NCBI GenBank assembly: GCA_963580285.1
Contig: OY757026.1
Location: 43,827,431-43,891,430, forward strand
Length of the DNA stretch: 64,000 bases
From: Lucinisca nassula
Lineage: Eukaryota; Mollusca; Bivalvia; Lucinida; Lucinidae
Reading direction: 5' to 3'
Part shown: one piece after another, positions 10,335-24,099 of the stretch
Layout: each line of letters begins with the position of its first letter
Numbering within the stretch: position 1 is the stretch's first letter
The notes under the pieces: model-generated
Database searches by the model: none
Seen by the model: only the letters and a program-made list of their open reading frames with translations
What the model was told of the DNA's origin: nothing
Made by a program: the position numbers and the translations under genes

Positions 10335-13010
10335 TGTAGGAGTAGTTTGATAACCTTTTTACTTTAAAGGCATGGTTGCAAACAATATGGGCCCAGATCA
10401 GACAGCTCCTGTAGGAGTAGTTTGATAACCTTTTAACTATAAAAGTTATGGTTGCAAACAATATGGGCCCCGATCAGACAGCTCCTGTAGGAGTAGTGTG
10501 ATAACCTTTTTACTTTAACAATTATGGCTGCAAACAATATGGGCCCAGCTCAGACAGCTCCTGTAGGAGTAGTTTGGTAACCTTTTATCTTTAAAAGTTA
10601 TGGTTGCTAACAATATGGGCCCAGATCAGACAGCTACTGTAGGAGTAGTTTGATAACCTTTTAACTTCAAAAGGCATGGTTGAAAACAATATGGGCCCAG
10701 ATCAGACAGCTCCTGTAGGAGTAGTTTGCTTACATTTTAACTTCAAAAGGCATGGTTGCAAACAATATGGGCCCAGATAAGACAGCTCCTGTAGGAGTAG
10801 TTTCATAACATTTTAACTTTAAAAGTTATGGCTACAAACAATATGGGCCCAGATCAGACAGCTCCTGTAGGAGTAGTTTGATAACCTTTTAACTTTAAAA
10901 GACATGGCTGTAAACACTATGGGCCCAGATCAGACAGCTCATGTTGGAGAAGTTTGATAACCTTTTAACTTTAAAAGTTATGGCTGCAAACAATATGGGC
11001 CCCGATTGGAGAGCTCCTGTAGGAGAAGTTTGATAAAAAGTTATGGCTGCAAACAATATGGGCCAAGATCAGACAGCTCCTGTACGAGTAGTTTGATAAC
11101 CTTTTAACTTTAAAAGGCACGGTTAGAAACAATATGGGCGCAGATCAGACATCTCCTGTAGGAGTAGTTTGATAACCATTTAACTTTAAAAGTTATGGCT
11201 GCAAACAATATGGGCACAGACCAGACAGCTCCTGAAGGAGTAGTTTGATAACCTTTTAACTTTAAAAGTTATGGCTGCAAACAATATGGGCCCAGATCAG
11301 ACAGCTCCTGTACGAGTAGTTTAATAACCTTTTATCTTTAAAAGGCACGGTTAGAAACAATATGAGCTCAGATCAGACAGCTCCTGTAAGAGTAGTTTGA
11401 TAACCTTTTAACTTTAAAAGGCATGGTTGCAAACAATATGGGCCCAGATCGGACAGCTCCTGTAGGAGTAGTTTGATAACCTTTTAACTTTAAAAGTAAT
11501 GGTTGTAAACAATATGAGCTCAGATTAGACAGCTCCTGTAGAAGTAGTTTGATAACCTTTTAACTTTAAAAGGCATGGTTGCAAACAATATAGGCCCAGA
11601 TCAGACAGCTCCTGTAGGAGTAGTTTGATAACCTTTTTACTTTAAAAGGCATGGTTGCAAACAATATGGGCCAAGTTCAGACAGCTCCTGTAATAGTAGT
11701 TTGATAACCTTTTGACTTTAAAAGTTATGGTTGCAAACAATATGGGCCAAGATCAGACAGCTCCTCTAAGAGTAGTTTTATAACCTTTTAACTCTAAAAG
11801 TTATGGCTGCAAACAATATGGGCAAAGATCAGATAGCTCCTGCAGGTGTAGTTTGATAACCTTTTATCTTTAAAAGGCATGGTTGTAAACAATATTGCCC
11901 AGATCAGACAGCTCCCTAGGAGTAGTTTGATAACCTTTTTCCTTTAAATGCATGGTTGCAAACAATATGGGCCCAGATCAGAAGCTCCTGTAGGAGTAGT
12001 TTGATAACCTTTTAACTATAAAAGATATGGTTGCAAACAATATGGGCCCCGATCAGACAGCTCCTGTAGGAGTAGTGTGATAACCTTTTAACTTTAAAAA
12101 TTATGGCTGCAAACAATATGGGCCCAGCTCAGACAGCTCCTGTAGGAGTAGTTTGGAAACCTTTTATTTTTAAAAGTTATGGTTGCTAACAATATGGGCC
12201 CCGATCAGACATTTCCTGTAGGAGTAGTTTTATAACCTTTTAACTTCAAAAGGCATGGTTGAAAACAATATGGGCCCAGATCAGACAGCTCCTGTAGGAG
12301 TAGTTTGATAACATTTTAACTTCAAAAGGCATGGTTGGAAACAATATGGGCCCAGATAAGACAGCTCCTGTAGGAGTAGTTTCATAACATTGTAACTTTA
12401 AAAGTTATGGCTACAAACAATATGGGCCCAGATCAGACAGCCCCTGTAGGAGTAGTTTGATAACCTTTTTACTTAAAAGGCATGGTTGCAAACAATATGG
12501 GCCCAGATCAGACAGCTCCTGTAGGAGTAGTTTGATAACCTTTTAACTATAAAAGTTATGGTTGCAAACAATATGGGCCCCGATCAGACAGCTCCTGTAG
12601 GAGTAGTGTGATAACCTTTTAACTTTAACAATTATGGCTGCAAACAATATGGGCCCAGCTCAGACAGCTCCTGTAGGAGTAGTTTGGTAACCTTTTATCT
12701 TTAAAAGTTATGGTTGCTAACAATATGGGCCCAGATCAGACAGCTACTGTAGGAGTAGTTTGATAACCTTTTAACTTCAAAAGGCATGGTTGAAAACAAT
12801 ATGGGCCCAGATCAGACAGCTCCTGTAGGAGTAGTTTGCTTACATTTTAACTTCAAAAGGCATGGTTGCAAACAATATGGGCCCAGATAAGACAGCTCCT
12901 GTAGGAGTAGTTTCATAACATTTTAACTTTAAAAGTTATGGCTACAAACAATATGGGCCCAGATCAGACAGCTCCTGTAGGAGTAGTTTGATAACCTTTT
13001 AACTTTAAAA
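10335..13010 (-). repeat. Duplicated ~0.57-kb sub-block, 2110 bp apart
   Basis: Monomers at about 10335-10900 are repeated at about 12445-13010. Landmarks are TAACCTTTTTACTT at 10351/12461 and CAGATCAGACAGCTACTGT at 10622/12732, both 2110 bp apart. A related, more diverged run lies at about 11.93-12.45 kb. The pair is carried along inside both copies of the 7.97-kb unit. Confidence 0.8.
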
Positions 13011-14160
13011 GTAATGGTTGCAAACAATATGGGCTCAGATTAGACAGCTTCTGTAGGAGTAGTTTGATAACCTTTTAACTTTAAAAGTTATGGCTGCAAA
13101 CAATAAAGGCCCAGATCAGACAGCCCCTGTAGGAGTAGTTTGATAAAATTTGAACTTTCAAAAGCATGGTTTCAAACCAAATGGGCCCATATCAGACAGC
13201 TCCTGTAGGAGTAGTTTGATATCCTTTTAACTTTAAAAGTTATGGCTGCAAACAATATGGGCCCAGATTAGACAGCTCCTGTAGAAATAGTTTGATAACC
13301 TTTTAATTGTAAAAGGCATGGCTGCAAACAATATGGGCCCAGATCAGACAGCTCCAGTAGGAGTAGTTTGATAACTTTTTAATTTTAAAAGTTATGGCTG
13401 CAAACAATGTGGGCCCAGATCAGACAGCTCCTGTAGGAGAAGTTTGATAACCTTTGAACTTTAAAATAACGCTGTAAACAATATGGGCTCAGAACAGACA
13501 ACTCCTGTAGGAGTAGTTTTATAACCTTTTAACTTTGAAAGTTATGGCTGCAAACAATATGGGCCCAGGTCAGACAGCTCCAGTAGGAGTAGTTTGATAA
13601 CCTTTTAACTTTAAAAGTTATGGCTGCAAACAATATGGGCCCAGAACAGACAGCTCCTGTAGGAGTAGTTTGATAACCTTTTAACTTTAAAAGTTATGGC
13701 TGCAAACAATGTGGGCACAGATCAGACAGCTCCTGTAGGAGTACTTTGATAACCTTTTAACATTAAAAGTTATGGGTACAACCAATATGGGCCCAGATCA
13801 GACAGCTCCTGTAGGAGTAGTTTGATAACCTTTTAACTTTAAAAGGCATGGCTACAAACAATATGGGCCCATATCAGACAGCTTCTGTAGGAGTAGTTTG
13901 ATAACATTTTAACTTAAAAAGTTATGGCTGCAAACAATATGGGCGCAGATCAGACAGCTCCTGTAGGAGTAGTTTTTTAACCTTTTAACTTAAAAAGTTA
14001 TGGCTGCAAACAATGAGGACCCAGATAAGACCGCTCCTGTATGAGTAGTTTGTAAAAACGTTTTGGCTGCAAACAATATGGGCCCAGGTCAGACAGCTCC
14101 TGTAGGAATAGTTTGATAACATTTGAACTTTAAAAGGCATGGTTGCAAACAATATGGGCC

Positions 14161-17100
14161 CTGATCAGACAGCTCCTGTAGGAGTAGTTTGATAACCTTT
14201 TAACTTTAAAAGGTATGGCTTCAAACAATATCGGTCCAGATCGGACAGCTCCGATAGGAGTAGTTTGATAACCTTTTAACTTTAAAAGTTAGGCTGAAAA
14301 CAATATGGGCCCAGATCAGACAGCTCCCGTAGGAGTAGTTTGATAACCTTCAACTTTAAAAGTAATGGCTGCAAACAATATGGGCCCAGATCGGACAGCT
14401 CCTGTAGGAGTAGTTTCATAACCTTTTAACTTTAAAAGTAATGGTTGCAAACAATATGGGCCCATATCAGACAGCTCCTGAAGGAGTAGTTTGATAACTT
14501 TTTAACTTTAAAAGGCATGGTTGCAAACAACATGATCCCAGATCAGACAGCTTCTGTAGGAGTAGTTTAATAACATTTTAACTTTAAACGTTATGGCTGC
14601 AAACAATATGGGCCCAGATCAGACAGCACCTGTAGGAGTAGTTTGATAACCTCCTAACTTTAAAAGACAACTCTGTAAACAATATGGGCCCAGATCAGAC
14701 AGCTCCTGGAGGAATAGTTTGACAGCCTTTTAACTTTATAAGTTATGGCTGCAAACAATATGGGCCCATATCAGACAGCTCCTGTAGGAGTAGTTTGATA
14801 ACCTTTTAACTTTGAAAGTCATGGTGGCGAACAATATGGGACCAGATCAGACAGCTCCTGTAGGAGTAGTTTGTTAACCTTTTAACTTTAAAAGTTACGG
14901 CTGCAAACAATATGGCCCCAGATCAGACAGCTCCTGTAGGACTAGTTTGATAACCTTTTAACTTTAAAAGTAATGGCTGCAAACAATATGAGCCGAGATC
15001 ACACGGCTTCTGTAGGAGTAGTTTGAATACCTTTTAACTTTAAATGTTATGGTTGCAAACAATATGGGCCCAGATCAGACAGCTCCTGTAGGAGTAGTTT
15101 GATAACCTTTTAATTGTAAAAGGCATTGCTGCAAACAATATGGGCCCAGATCCGACAGTAGTTTGATAACCTTTTAACTTTAAAAGGCATGGCTGCAAAC
15201 AATATGGGCCCAGATCAGACAGCTCCTGTAAGAGTAGTTTGATAAACTTTTAACTTTAAAACTTATGGCTGCAAACAATCTGGGCCCAGAGCAGACAGCT
15301 CCTGTAGGAGTAGTTTGATAACCTTTTAACTTTAAAAGTTATGGCTGCAATCAATATGGGCCCAGATCAGACAGCTCCTGTAGGAGTAGATTGATAACCT
15401 TTTAGCTTTAAAAGTTAAAGCTGCAAACAATATGGGCCCAGAACAGACATCTCCTGTAGGAGTAGTTTAATAACCTTCTAACTTTAAAAGTTATGGCTGC
15501 AAACAATATGGGCCCAGATCAGACAGCTCCTGTAGGAGTAGTTTGATAAAAAGTTATGGCTGCAAACAATATGGGTCCAGATCAGTCAGCTCCTGTAGGA
15601 GTATTTTGATAACACATGAACTTTAAAAGGCATGGTTGCAAACAATATGGGCCCAGATCAGACAGCTCCTGTAGTAGTAGTTTGATAACCTTTAACTTTA
15701 AAAGCTATGGCTGCAAATAATATGGGCCCAGATCAGACAGCTCCTGTAGGAGAAGTTTGATAACCTTTTAACTTTAAATGACATTGACTGAAAACAATAA
15801 GGGCCCAGATCATATAGCTTCTGTAGGAGTAGTTTTATAACCATTGAACTTTAAAAGTTATGGCTGCAAACAATATGGGCCAAGGTCAGACAGCTCCAGT
15901 AGGAGTAGTTTGATAACCTTTTAACTATAAAAGTTATGGCTGGAAACAATATGGGCCGCGATCAGACAGCTCCTGTAGGAGTAGTTTTACAACCTTTTAA
16001 CTTTAAAAGTTATGGTTGCAAACAATATGGGCCCAGATCAGACAGCTCCTGAAGGAGTAGTTTGTTAACCTTTTAAGCTTAAAAGGCATGGTTGCAAACA
16101 ATATGGTCCCAGATCAGACAGCTCCTGTAGGAGTAGTTTGATAACCTTTAAACTTTTAAGCGCAAGGTTGAAAACAATATTGGCCCAGATCAGACAGCTC
16201 CTGTAGGAGTAGTTTGATAACCTTTTAACTTTAAAAGGCAAGGTTGCAAACAATATGGGCCAAGATCAGACAGCTCCTGTAGGGGTAGTTTTATAACCTT
16301 TTAACTTTAAAAGTTATGGCTGCAAACAATATGGGCCCAGATCTGACAGCTCCTTTAGGAGCAGTTTGATAACCTTTTAACTTTAAAAGTAATGGTTGCA
16401 AACAATATGGGCCCAGATCAGACAGCTCCTGTAAGAGTAGTTTGATAATCTTTTAACTTTAAAAGTTATGGCTGCAAACAATATGGGCCCAGAGCAGACA
16501 GCTCCTGTTGGAGTAGTTTGATAACCTTTTAACTTTAAAAGTTATGGCTGCAAAAAATATGGGCCCAGATCAGACAGCTCCTGTAGGAGTAGATTGATAA
16601 CCTTTTAGCGTTAACAGTTAAAGCTGCAAACAATATGGGCCCAGAACAGACATCTCCTGTAGGAGTAGTTTGATAACCTTTTAACTTTAAAAATTATGTC
16701 TGCAAACAACAGAGGCCACGATATGACAGCTCCTGTAGGAGTAGTTTGATAACCTTTTAACTTTAATAGTTATGGTTGCAAACAATATGGGCCCAGATCA
16801 GACAGCTCCTGAAGGAGTAGTTTGTTAACCTTTTAAGTTTAAAAGGCATGGTTGCAAACAATATGGGCCCAGATCAGACAGCTCCTGTAGGAGTAGTTTG
16901 ATAACCTTTAATCTTTTAAGCGCAAGGTTGAAAACAATATTGGCCCAGATCAGACAGCTCCTGTAGGAGTAGTTTGATAACCTTTTATCTTTAAAAGGCA
17001 AGGTTGCAAACAATATGGGCCAAGATCAGACAGCTCATGAAGGAGTAGTTTGATAACCTTTTAACTTTAAAAGTTATGGCTGCAAACAATAAGGGCCCAG

Positions 17101-20100
17101 ATCTGACAGCTCCTTTAGGAGCAGTTTGATAACCTTTTAACTTTAAAAGTAATGGTTGCAAACAATATGGGCCCAGATCAGACAGCTCCTATAGGAGTAG
17201 TTTGATAAACTTTTTATTTTAAAAGGCATGGCTGCAAACAATATGGGCCCAGGTCAGACAGCTCCTGTAGGAGTAGTTTGATAACCTTTTAACTTTGAAA
17301 GTCATGGTGGCAAACAATATGGGCCCAGATCAGACAGCTCCTGTAGGAGTAGTTTGATAACCTTTTAACTTTAAAAGTTATGGCTGCAAACAATATGGCC
17401 CAAGATTAGAAAGCTCCTGTAGGAGTAGTTTGATAACCTTTTAACTTTAAAAGTAATGGCTGCAAACAATATGAGCCGAGATCACACAGCTTCGGTAGGA
17501 GTAGTTTGAATACCTTTTAACTTTAAATGTTATGGTTACAAACAATATGGGCCCAGATCAGACAGCTCCTGTAGGAGTAGTTTGATAACCTTTTAATTGT
17601 AAAAGGCATTGCTGCAAACAATATGGGCCCAGATCAGACAGAAGTTTGATAACCTTTTAACTTTAAAAGGCATGGCTGCAAACAATATGGGCCCAGATCA
17701 GACAGCTCCTGTAAGAGCAGTTTGATAAACTTTTAACTTTAAAAGTTATGGCTGCAAACAATATGGGCCCAGAGCAGACAGCTCCTGTAGGAGTAGTTTG
17801 ATAACCTTTTAACTTTAAAAGTTATGGCTGCAAAAAATATGGGCCCAGATCAGACAGCTCCTGTAGGAGTAGATTGATAACCTTTTAGCTTTAAAAGTTA
17901 AAGCTGCAAACAATATGGGCCCAGAACAGACATCTCCTGTAGGAGTAGTTTGATAACCTTTTAACTTTAAAAATTATGTCTGCAAACAATAGGGGCCACG
18001 ATATGACAGCTCCTGTAGGAGTAGTTTGATAACCTTTTAACTTTAAAAGTTATGGTTGCAAACAATATGGGCCCAGATAAGACAGCTCCTGTAGGAGTAG
18101 TTTCATAACATTTTAACTTTAAAAGTTATGGCTACAAACAATATGGGCCCAGATCAGACAGCTCCTGTAGGAGTAGTTTGATAACCTTTTTACTTTAAAG
18201 GCATGGTTGCAAACAATATGGGCCCAGATCAGACTGCTCCTGTAGGAGTAGTTTGATAACCTTTTAACTATAAAAGTTATGGTTGCAAACAATATGGGCC
18301 CCGATCAGACAGCTCCTGTAGGAGTAGTGTGATAACCTTTTTACTTTAACAATTATGGCTGCAAACAATATGGGCCCAGCTCAGACAGCTCCTGTAGGAG
18401 TAGTTTGGTAACCTTTTATCTTTAAAAGTTATGGTTGCTAACAATATGGGCCCAGATCAGACAGCTACTGTAGGAGTAGTTTGATAACCTTTTAACTTCA
18501 AAAGGCATGGTTGAAAACAATATGGGCCCAGATCAGACAGCTCCTGTAGGAGTAGTTTGCTTACATTTTAACTTCAAAAGGCATGGTTGCAAACAATATG
18601 GGCCCAGATAAGACAGCTCCTGTAGGAGTAGTTTCATAACATTTTAACTTTAAAAGTTATGGCTACAAACAATATGGGCCCAGATCAGACAGCTCCTGTA
18701 GGAGTAGTTTGATAACCTTTTAACTTTAAAAGACATGGCTGTAAACACTATGGGCCCAGATCAGACAGCTCATGTTGGAGAAGTTTGATAACCTTTTAAC
18801 TTTAAAAGTTATGGCTGCAAACAATATGGGCCCCGATTGGAGAGCTCCTGTAGGAGAAGTTTGATAAAAAGTTATGGCTGCAAACAATATGGGCCAAGAT
18901 CAGACAGCTCCTGTACGAGTAGTTTGATAACCTTTTAACTTTAAAAGTAATGGTTGTAAACAATATGGGCACAGACCAGACAGCTCCTGAAGGAGTAGTT
19001 TGATAACCTTTTAACTTTAAAAGTTATGGCTGCAAACAATATGGGCCCAGATCAGACAGCTCCTGTACGAGTAGTTTAATAACCTTGTATCTTTAAAAGG
19101 CACGGTTAGAAACAATATGAGCTCAGATCAGACAGCTCCTGTAAGAGTAGTTTGATAACCATTTAACTTTAAAAGGCATGGTTGCAAACAATATGGGCCC
19201 AGATCGGACAGCTCCTGTAGGAGTAGTTTGATAACCTTTTAACTTTAAAAGTAATGGTTGTAAACAATATGAGCTCAGATTAGACAGCTCCTGTAGAAGT
19301 AGTTTGAAAACCTTTTAACTTTAAAAGGCATGGTTGCAAACAATATAGGCCCAGATCAGACAGCTCCTGTAGGAGTAGTTTGATAACCTTTTTACTTTAA
19401 AAGGCATGGTTGCAAACAATATGGGCCAAGTTCAGACAGCTCCTGTAATAGTAGTTTGATAACCTTTTGACTTTAAAAGTTATGGTTGCAAACAATATGG
19501 GCCAAGATCAGACAGCTCCTCTAAGAGTAGTTTTATAACCTTTTAACTCTAAAAGTTATGGCTGCAAACAATTAGGGCAAAGATCAGATAGCTCCTGCAG
19601 GTGTAGTTTGATAACCTTTTATCTTTAAAAGGCATGGTTGTAAACAATATTGCCCAGATCAGACAGCTCCCTAGGAGTAGTTTGATAACCTTTTTCCTTT
19701 AAATGCATGGTTGCAAACAATATGGGCCCAGATCAGAAGCTCCTGTAGGAGTAGTTTGATAACCTTTTAACTATAAAAGATATGGTTGCAAACAATATGG
19801 GCCCCGATCAGACAGCTCCTGTAGGAGTAGTGTGATAACCTTTTAACTTTAAAAATTATGGCTGCAAACAATATGGGCCCAGCTCAGACAGCTCCTGTAG
19901 GAGTAGTTTGGAAACCTTTTATCTTTAAAAGTTATGGTTGCTAACAATATGAGCCCCGATCAGACATTTCCTGTAGGAGTAGTTTTATAACCTTTTAACT
20001 TCAAAAGGCATGGTTGAAAACAATATGGGCCCAGATCAGACAGCTCCTGTAGGAGTAGTTTGATAACATTTTAACTTCAAAAGGCATGGTTGGAAACAAT

Positions 20101-21930
20101 ATGGGCCCAGATAAGACAGCTCCTGTAGGAGTAGTTTCATAACATTGTAACTTTAAAAGTTATGGCTACAAACAATATGGGCCCAGATCAGACAGCTCCT
20201 GTAGGAGTAGTTTGATAACCTTTTTACTTAAAAGGCATGGTTGCAAACAATATGGGCCCAGATCAGACAGCTCCTGTAGGAGTAGTTTGATAACCTTTTA
20301 ACTATAAAAGTTATGGTTGCAAACAATATGGGCCCCGATCAGACAGCTCCTGTAGGAGTAGTGTGATAACCTTTTAACTTTAACAATTATGGCTGCAAAC
20401 AATATGGGCCCAGCTCAGACAGCTCCTGTAGGAGTAGTTTGGTAACCTTTTATCTTTAAAAGTTATGGTTGCTAACAATATGGGCCCAGATCAGACAGCT
20501 ACTGTAGGAGTAGTTTGATAACCTTTTAACTTCAAAAGGCATGGTTGAAAACAATATGGGCCCAGATCAGACAGCTCCTGTAGGAGTAGTTTGCTTACAT
20601 TTTAACTTCAAAAGGCATGGTTGCAAACAATATGGGCCCAGATAAGACAGCTCCTGTAGGAGTAGTTTCATAACATTTTAACTTTAAAAGTTATGGCTAC
20701 AAACAATATGGGCCCAGATCAGACAGCTCCTGTAGGAGTAGTTTGATAACCTTTTAACTTTAAAAGTAATGGTTGCAAACAATATGGGCTCAGATTAGAC
20801 AGCTTCTGTAGGAGTAGTTTGATGACCTTTTAACTTTAAAAGTTATGGCTGCAAACAATAAAGGCCCAGATCAGACAGCCCCTGTAGGAGTAGTGTGATA
20901 AAATTTGAACTTTCAAAAGCATGGTTTCAAACCAAATGGGCCCATATCAGACAGCTCCTGTAGGAGTAGTTTGATATCCTTTTAACTTTAAAAGTTATGG
21001 CTGCAAACAATATGGGCCCAGATTAGACAGCTCCTGTAGAAATAGTTTGATAACCTTTTAATTGTAAAAGGCATGGCTGCAAACAATATGGGCCCAGATC
21101 AGACAGCTCCTGTAGGAGTAGTTTGATAACTTTTTAATTTTAAAAGTTATGGCTGCAAACAATGTGGGCCCAGATCAGACAGCTCCTGTAGGAGAAGTTT
21201 GATAACCTTTGAACTTTAAAATAACGCTGTAAACAATATGGGCTCAGAACAGACAACTCCTGTAGGAGTAGTTTTATAACCTTTTAACTTTGAAAGTTAT
21301 GGCTGCAAACAATATGGGCCCAGGTCAGACAGCTCCAGTAGGAGTAGTTTGATAACCTTTTAACTTTAAAAGTTATGGCTGCAAACAATATGGGCCCAGA
21401 ACAGACAGCTCCTGTAGGAGTAGTTTGATAACCTTTTAACTTTAAAAGTTATGGCTGCAAACAATGTGGGCACAGATCAGACAGCTCCTGTAGGAGTACT
21501 TTGATAACCTTTTAACATTAAAAGTTATGGGTACAACCAATATGGGCCCAGATCAGACAGCTCCTGTAGGAGTAGTTTGATAACCTTTTAACTTTAAAAG
21601 GCATGGCTACAAACAATATGGGCCCATATCAGACAGCTTCTGTAGGAGTAGTTTGATAACATTTTAACTTAAAAAGTTATGGCTGCAAACAATATGGGCG
21701 CAGATCAGACAGCTCCTGTAGGAGTAGTTTTATAACCTTTTAACTTAAAAAGTTATGGCTGCAAACAATGAGGACCCAGATAAGACCGCTCCTGTATGAG
21801 TAGTTTGTAAAAACGTTTTGGCTGCAAACAATATGGGCCCAGGTCAGACAGCTCCTGTAGGAATAGTTTGATAACATTTGAACTTTAAAAGGCATTGTTG
21901 CAAACAATATGGGCCCTGATCAGACAGCTC
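14161..21930 (-). repeat. Higher-order repeat, ~7.97-kb unit, copy 2
   Basis: Second copy of the unit that starts at about 6190. It ends with the same GGGCCCTGATCAGAC landmark (near 21911) that ends copy 1. Relative to copy 1 it has lost about 290 bp between the points equivalent to 7.9 and 9.1 kb, gained two monomers (152 bp) near 18.06-18.21 kb, and lost one further monomer in the region equivalent to 11 kb. Beyond 21.96 kb the sequence diverges from the copy 1 pattern. Confidence 0.85.
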
Positions 21931-22322
21931 CTGTAGGAGTAGTTTGATAACCTTTTAACTTTAAAAGACAAGGATGCAACAATATGGGCCCAGATCAGAC
22001 AGCTCCTGTAGGAGTAGATTGATAACCTTTTAACTTTAGAAGTAACGGTTGCAAAGAATATGTGCTCAGATCAGACAGCTCCTGTAGGAGTAATTTTATA
22101 ACCTTTTAACTTTAAAAGTTATGGCTGCAAACAATATGGGCCGCGGTCAGACAGCTCCAGTAGGAGTAGTTTGATAACCTTTTAACTTTAAAAGATATGG
22201 CTGCAAACAATATGGGCCCAGATCAGACAGATCCTGTAGGAGTAGTTTTAACTTTTAGGAGTAGTTTTAACCTTTTAACTTTAAAAGTTATGGCTGCAAA
22301 CAATATGGGCCCAGCTCAGACA

Positions 22323-22367
22323 GCTCCTGTAGGAGTAGTTTGGTAATCAAACTACTCCTATAGGAGC
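22323..22367. other. Reverse-to-forward orientation switch with near-perfect palindrome
   Basis: The arm at 22323-22342 (begins GCTCCTGTAGGAG, ends TAGTTTG) and the arm at 22348-22367 (begins CAAACTA, ends GGAGC) are reverse complements over 20 bp with one mismatch. They are separated by the 5-bp spacer GTAAT. The switch falls just beside the internal inverted repeat of the monomer. The structure could form a cruciform. Confidence 0.92.
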
Positions 22368-24099
22368 TGTCTGATCTGGGCCCTTATTGTTTGCAACCAT
22401 AACTTTTAAAGTTAAAAGGTTATCAAACTACTCCTAAAGGAGCTGTTAGATCTGGGCCAATATTGTTTGCAGTAATAACTTTTAAAGTTAAAAGGTTATC
22501 AAACTACTCCTGCAGGAGCTGTCTGATCTGGTCCCATATTGATGCTGCCATGCCTTTTAAAGTTAAAAGATTATCACAATACTTCTACAGGTGCTGTCTA
22601 ATATGGGCCCATATTGTTTGCAGCCATGCCATTTAACGTTAAAAGGTTATCAAACTACTCCTACAGGAGCTGTTTGATCCGGGACCATATTTTGTTGCAG
22701 CCATGCCTTTAAAAGTTAAAAGATGATCAAACTACTTCTATAAGAGCTGTCTGATTTGGGCCCATATTGTTTTCAGCCATAACATTTAAAGTTAAAAGGT
22801 TATCAAACTACTCCTACAGGAGCTGTCTTATTTGGGCCATATTGATTGCAACCATGCCTTTTAAAGTTAAAAGGTTATCAAACTACTCCTACAGGAGCTG
22901 TCTGATCTGGGCCCATATTGTCTGCATCCATGACTTTTAAAGTTAAAAGGTAACCAAACTACTCCTACAGCAGCTGTCTGATCTGGGGTCATATTGTTTG
23001 CAGCCATGCCTTTTAAAATTCAAAGGTTATCAAACTACTCCTACAGGAGCTGTCCGATCTGGTCCCATATTGATGCAGCCATGCCTTTTAAAGTTAAAAG
23101 GTTATCAAAATACTTCTACAGGTGCTGTCTCATATGGGCCCATATTGTTTGCAGCCATGCCATTTAAAGTTAAAAGGTTATCAAACTACTCCTACAGGAG
23201 CTGTCTGATCTGGGCCATATTGTTTGCAGCCATGCCTTTAAAAGTTAAAAGATGACCAAACTTCTCCTATAGGAGTCGTCTGATCTGGGCCCATATTGTT
23301 TTCAGCCATCATTTAAAGTTAAAAGGTTATCAAACTACTCCTACAGGAGATGTCTGATTTGGTCCATATTGTTTGCAATATGCCTTTTAAAGTTAAAAGG
23401 TTATCAAACTTCTCCTACAGGAGCTGTCCGATCTGAGCCCATATTGTTTGCAACCATTACTTTTTAAGTTAAAAGGTTATCAAACTTCTCCTACAGGAGC
23501 TGTCTGATCTGGGCCCATATTGTTTGCAACCTTGACTTTAAAAGTTAAATGATTATCAAAATACTCCTTAAGGAGCTGTCTGATCTGGGCTCATATTGTT
23601 TGCTGCCATAACTTTTATTGTTAAAATGTTATCAAACTACTCCTACAGGAGATATCTGATCCCGGCCCATATTGTTTGCCACCATTACTTTTAAAGTTAA
23701 AAGGTTATAAAACTTCTCGTACAGGAGCTGTCTGATCTGGGCCCATATTCTTTGCAACCATGCCTTTGAAAGTTAAAAGGTTATCAAACTACTCCTTGAG
23801 GAGCTGACTGATCTGGGCCCATATTGTTTGCAGCCATAACTTTTAAATATAAAGGTTATCAAACTACTTCCACAGGAGCTGTCTGATCTGGGCCCATATT
23901 GTATGCAACCATGCCTTTTAAAGTTAAAATGTTATGAAACAACTCCTACAGGAGCTGTCTGATCAGGGCCCATATTGTTTGCAACCATGCCTTTTAAGTT
24001 AAAATATTTTCAAACTACACCTACAGGAGATGTCTAATTTGGGCCATATTGTTTGCAACCATAACTGTTAAAGTTAAAAGGTTATCAAACTACTCCTAC

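Larger units (their letters stand above)
6190..14160 (-). repeat. Higher-order repeat, ~7.97-kb unit, copy 1
   Basis: This is the first copy of a very long tandem duplication. The rare variant ATCGGTCCAGATCGGACAGC near 6260 is repeated 7970 bp downstream. Other paired landmarks are 7021/14992, 7861/15832, 9132/16811, 10741/18572 and 13861/21616. The offset moves from 7971 to 7679, 7831 and then 7755, so the copies differ by gains and losses of a few monomers. The unit ends at about 14160, where GGGCCCTGATCAGAC runs directly into the start of the second copy. Confidence 0.85.
5914..22342 (-). repeat. 76-bp satellite array, reverse block 1b
   Basis: About 216 monomers on the minus strand, with no gene or other unique sequence seen. 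The block is built largely from a two-fold tandem duplication of a unit of about 7.9 kb, and each unit contains smaller duplicated sub-blocks. Diagnostic variants such as GATCACACAGCTTC and ATATGACAGCTCC recur at regular positions. I did not notice here the reverse complement of the ATATTGATGCAGCC variant that is common in the forward blocks, so the monomer population differs from theirs. Confidence 0.97.

Noticed and set aside
22323..22367. Palindrome as a transcription terminator or origin
   Set aside because: There is no T-run after it and no gene beside it. It is explained by two satellite monomers meeting head to head.
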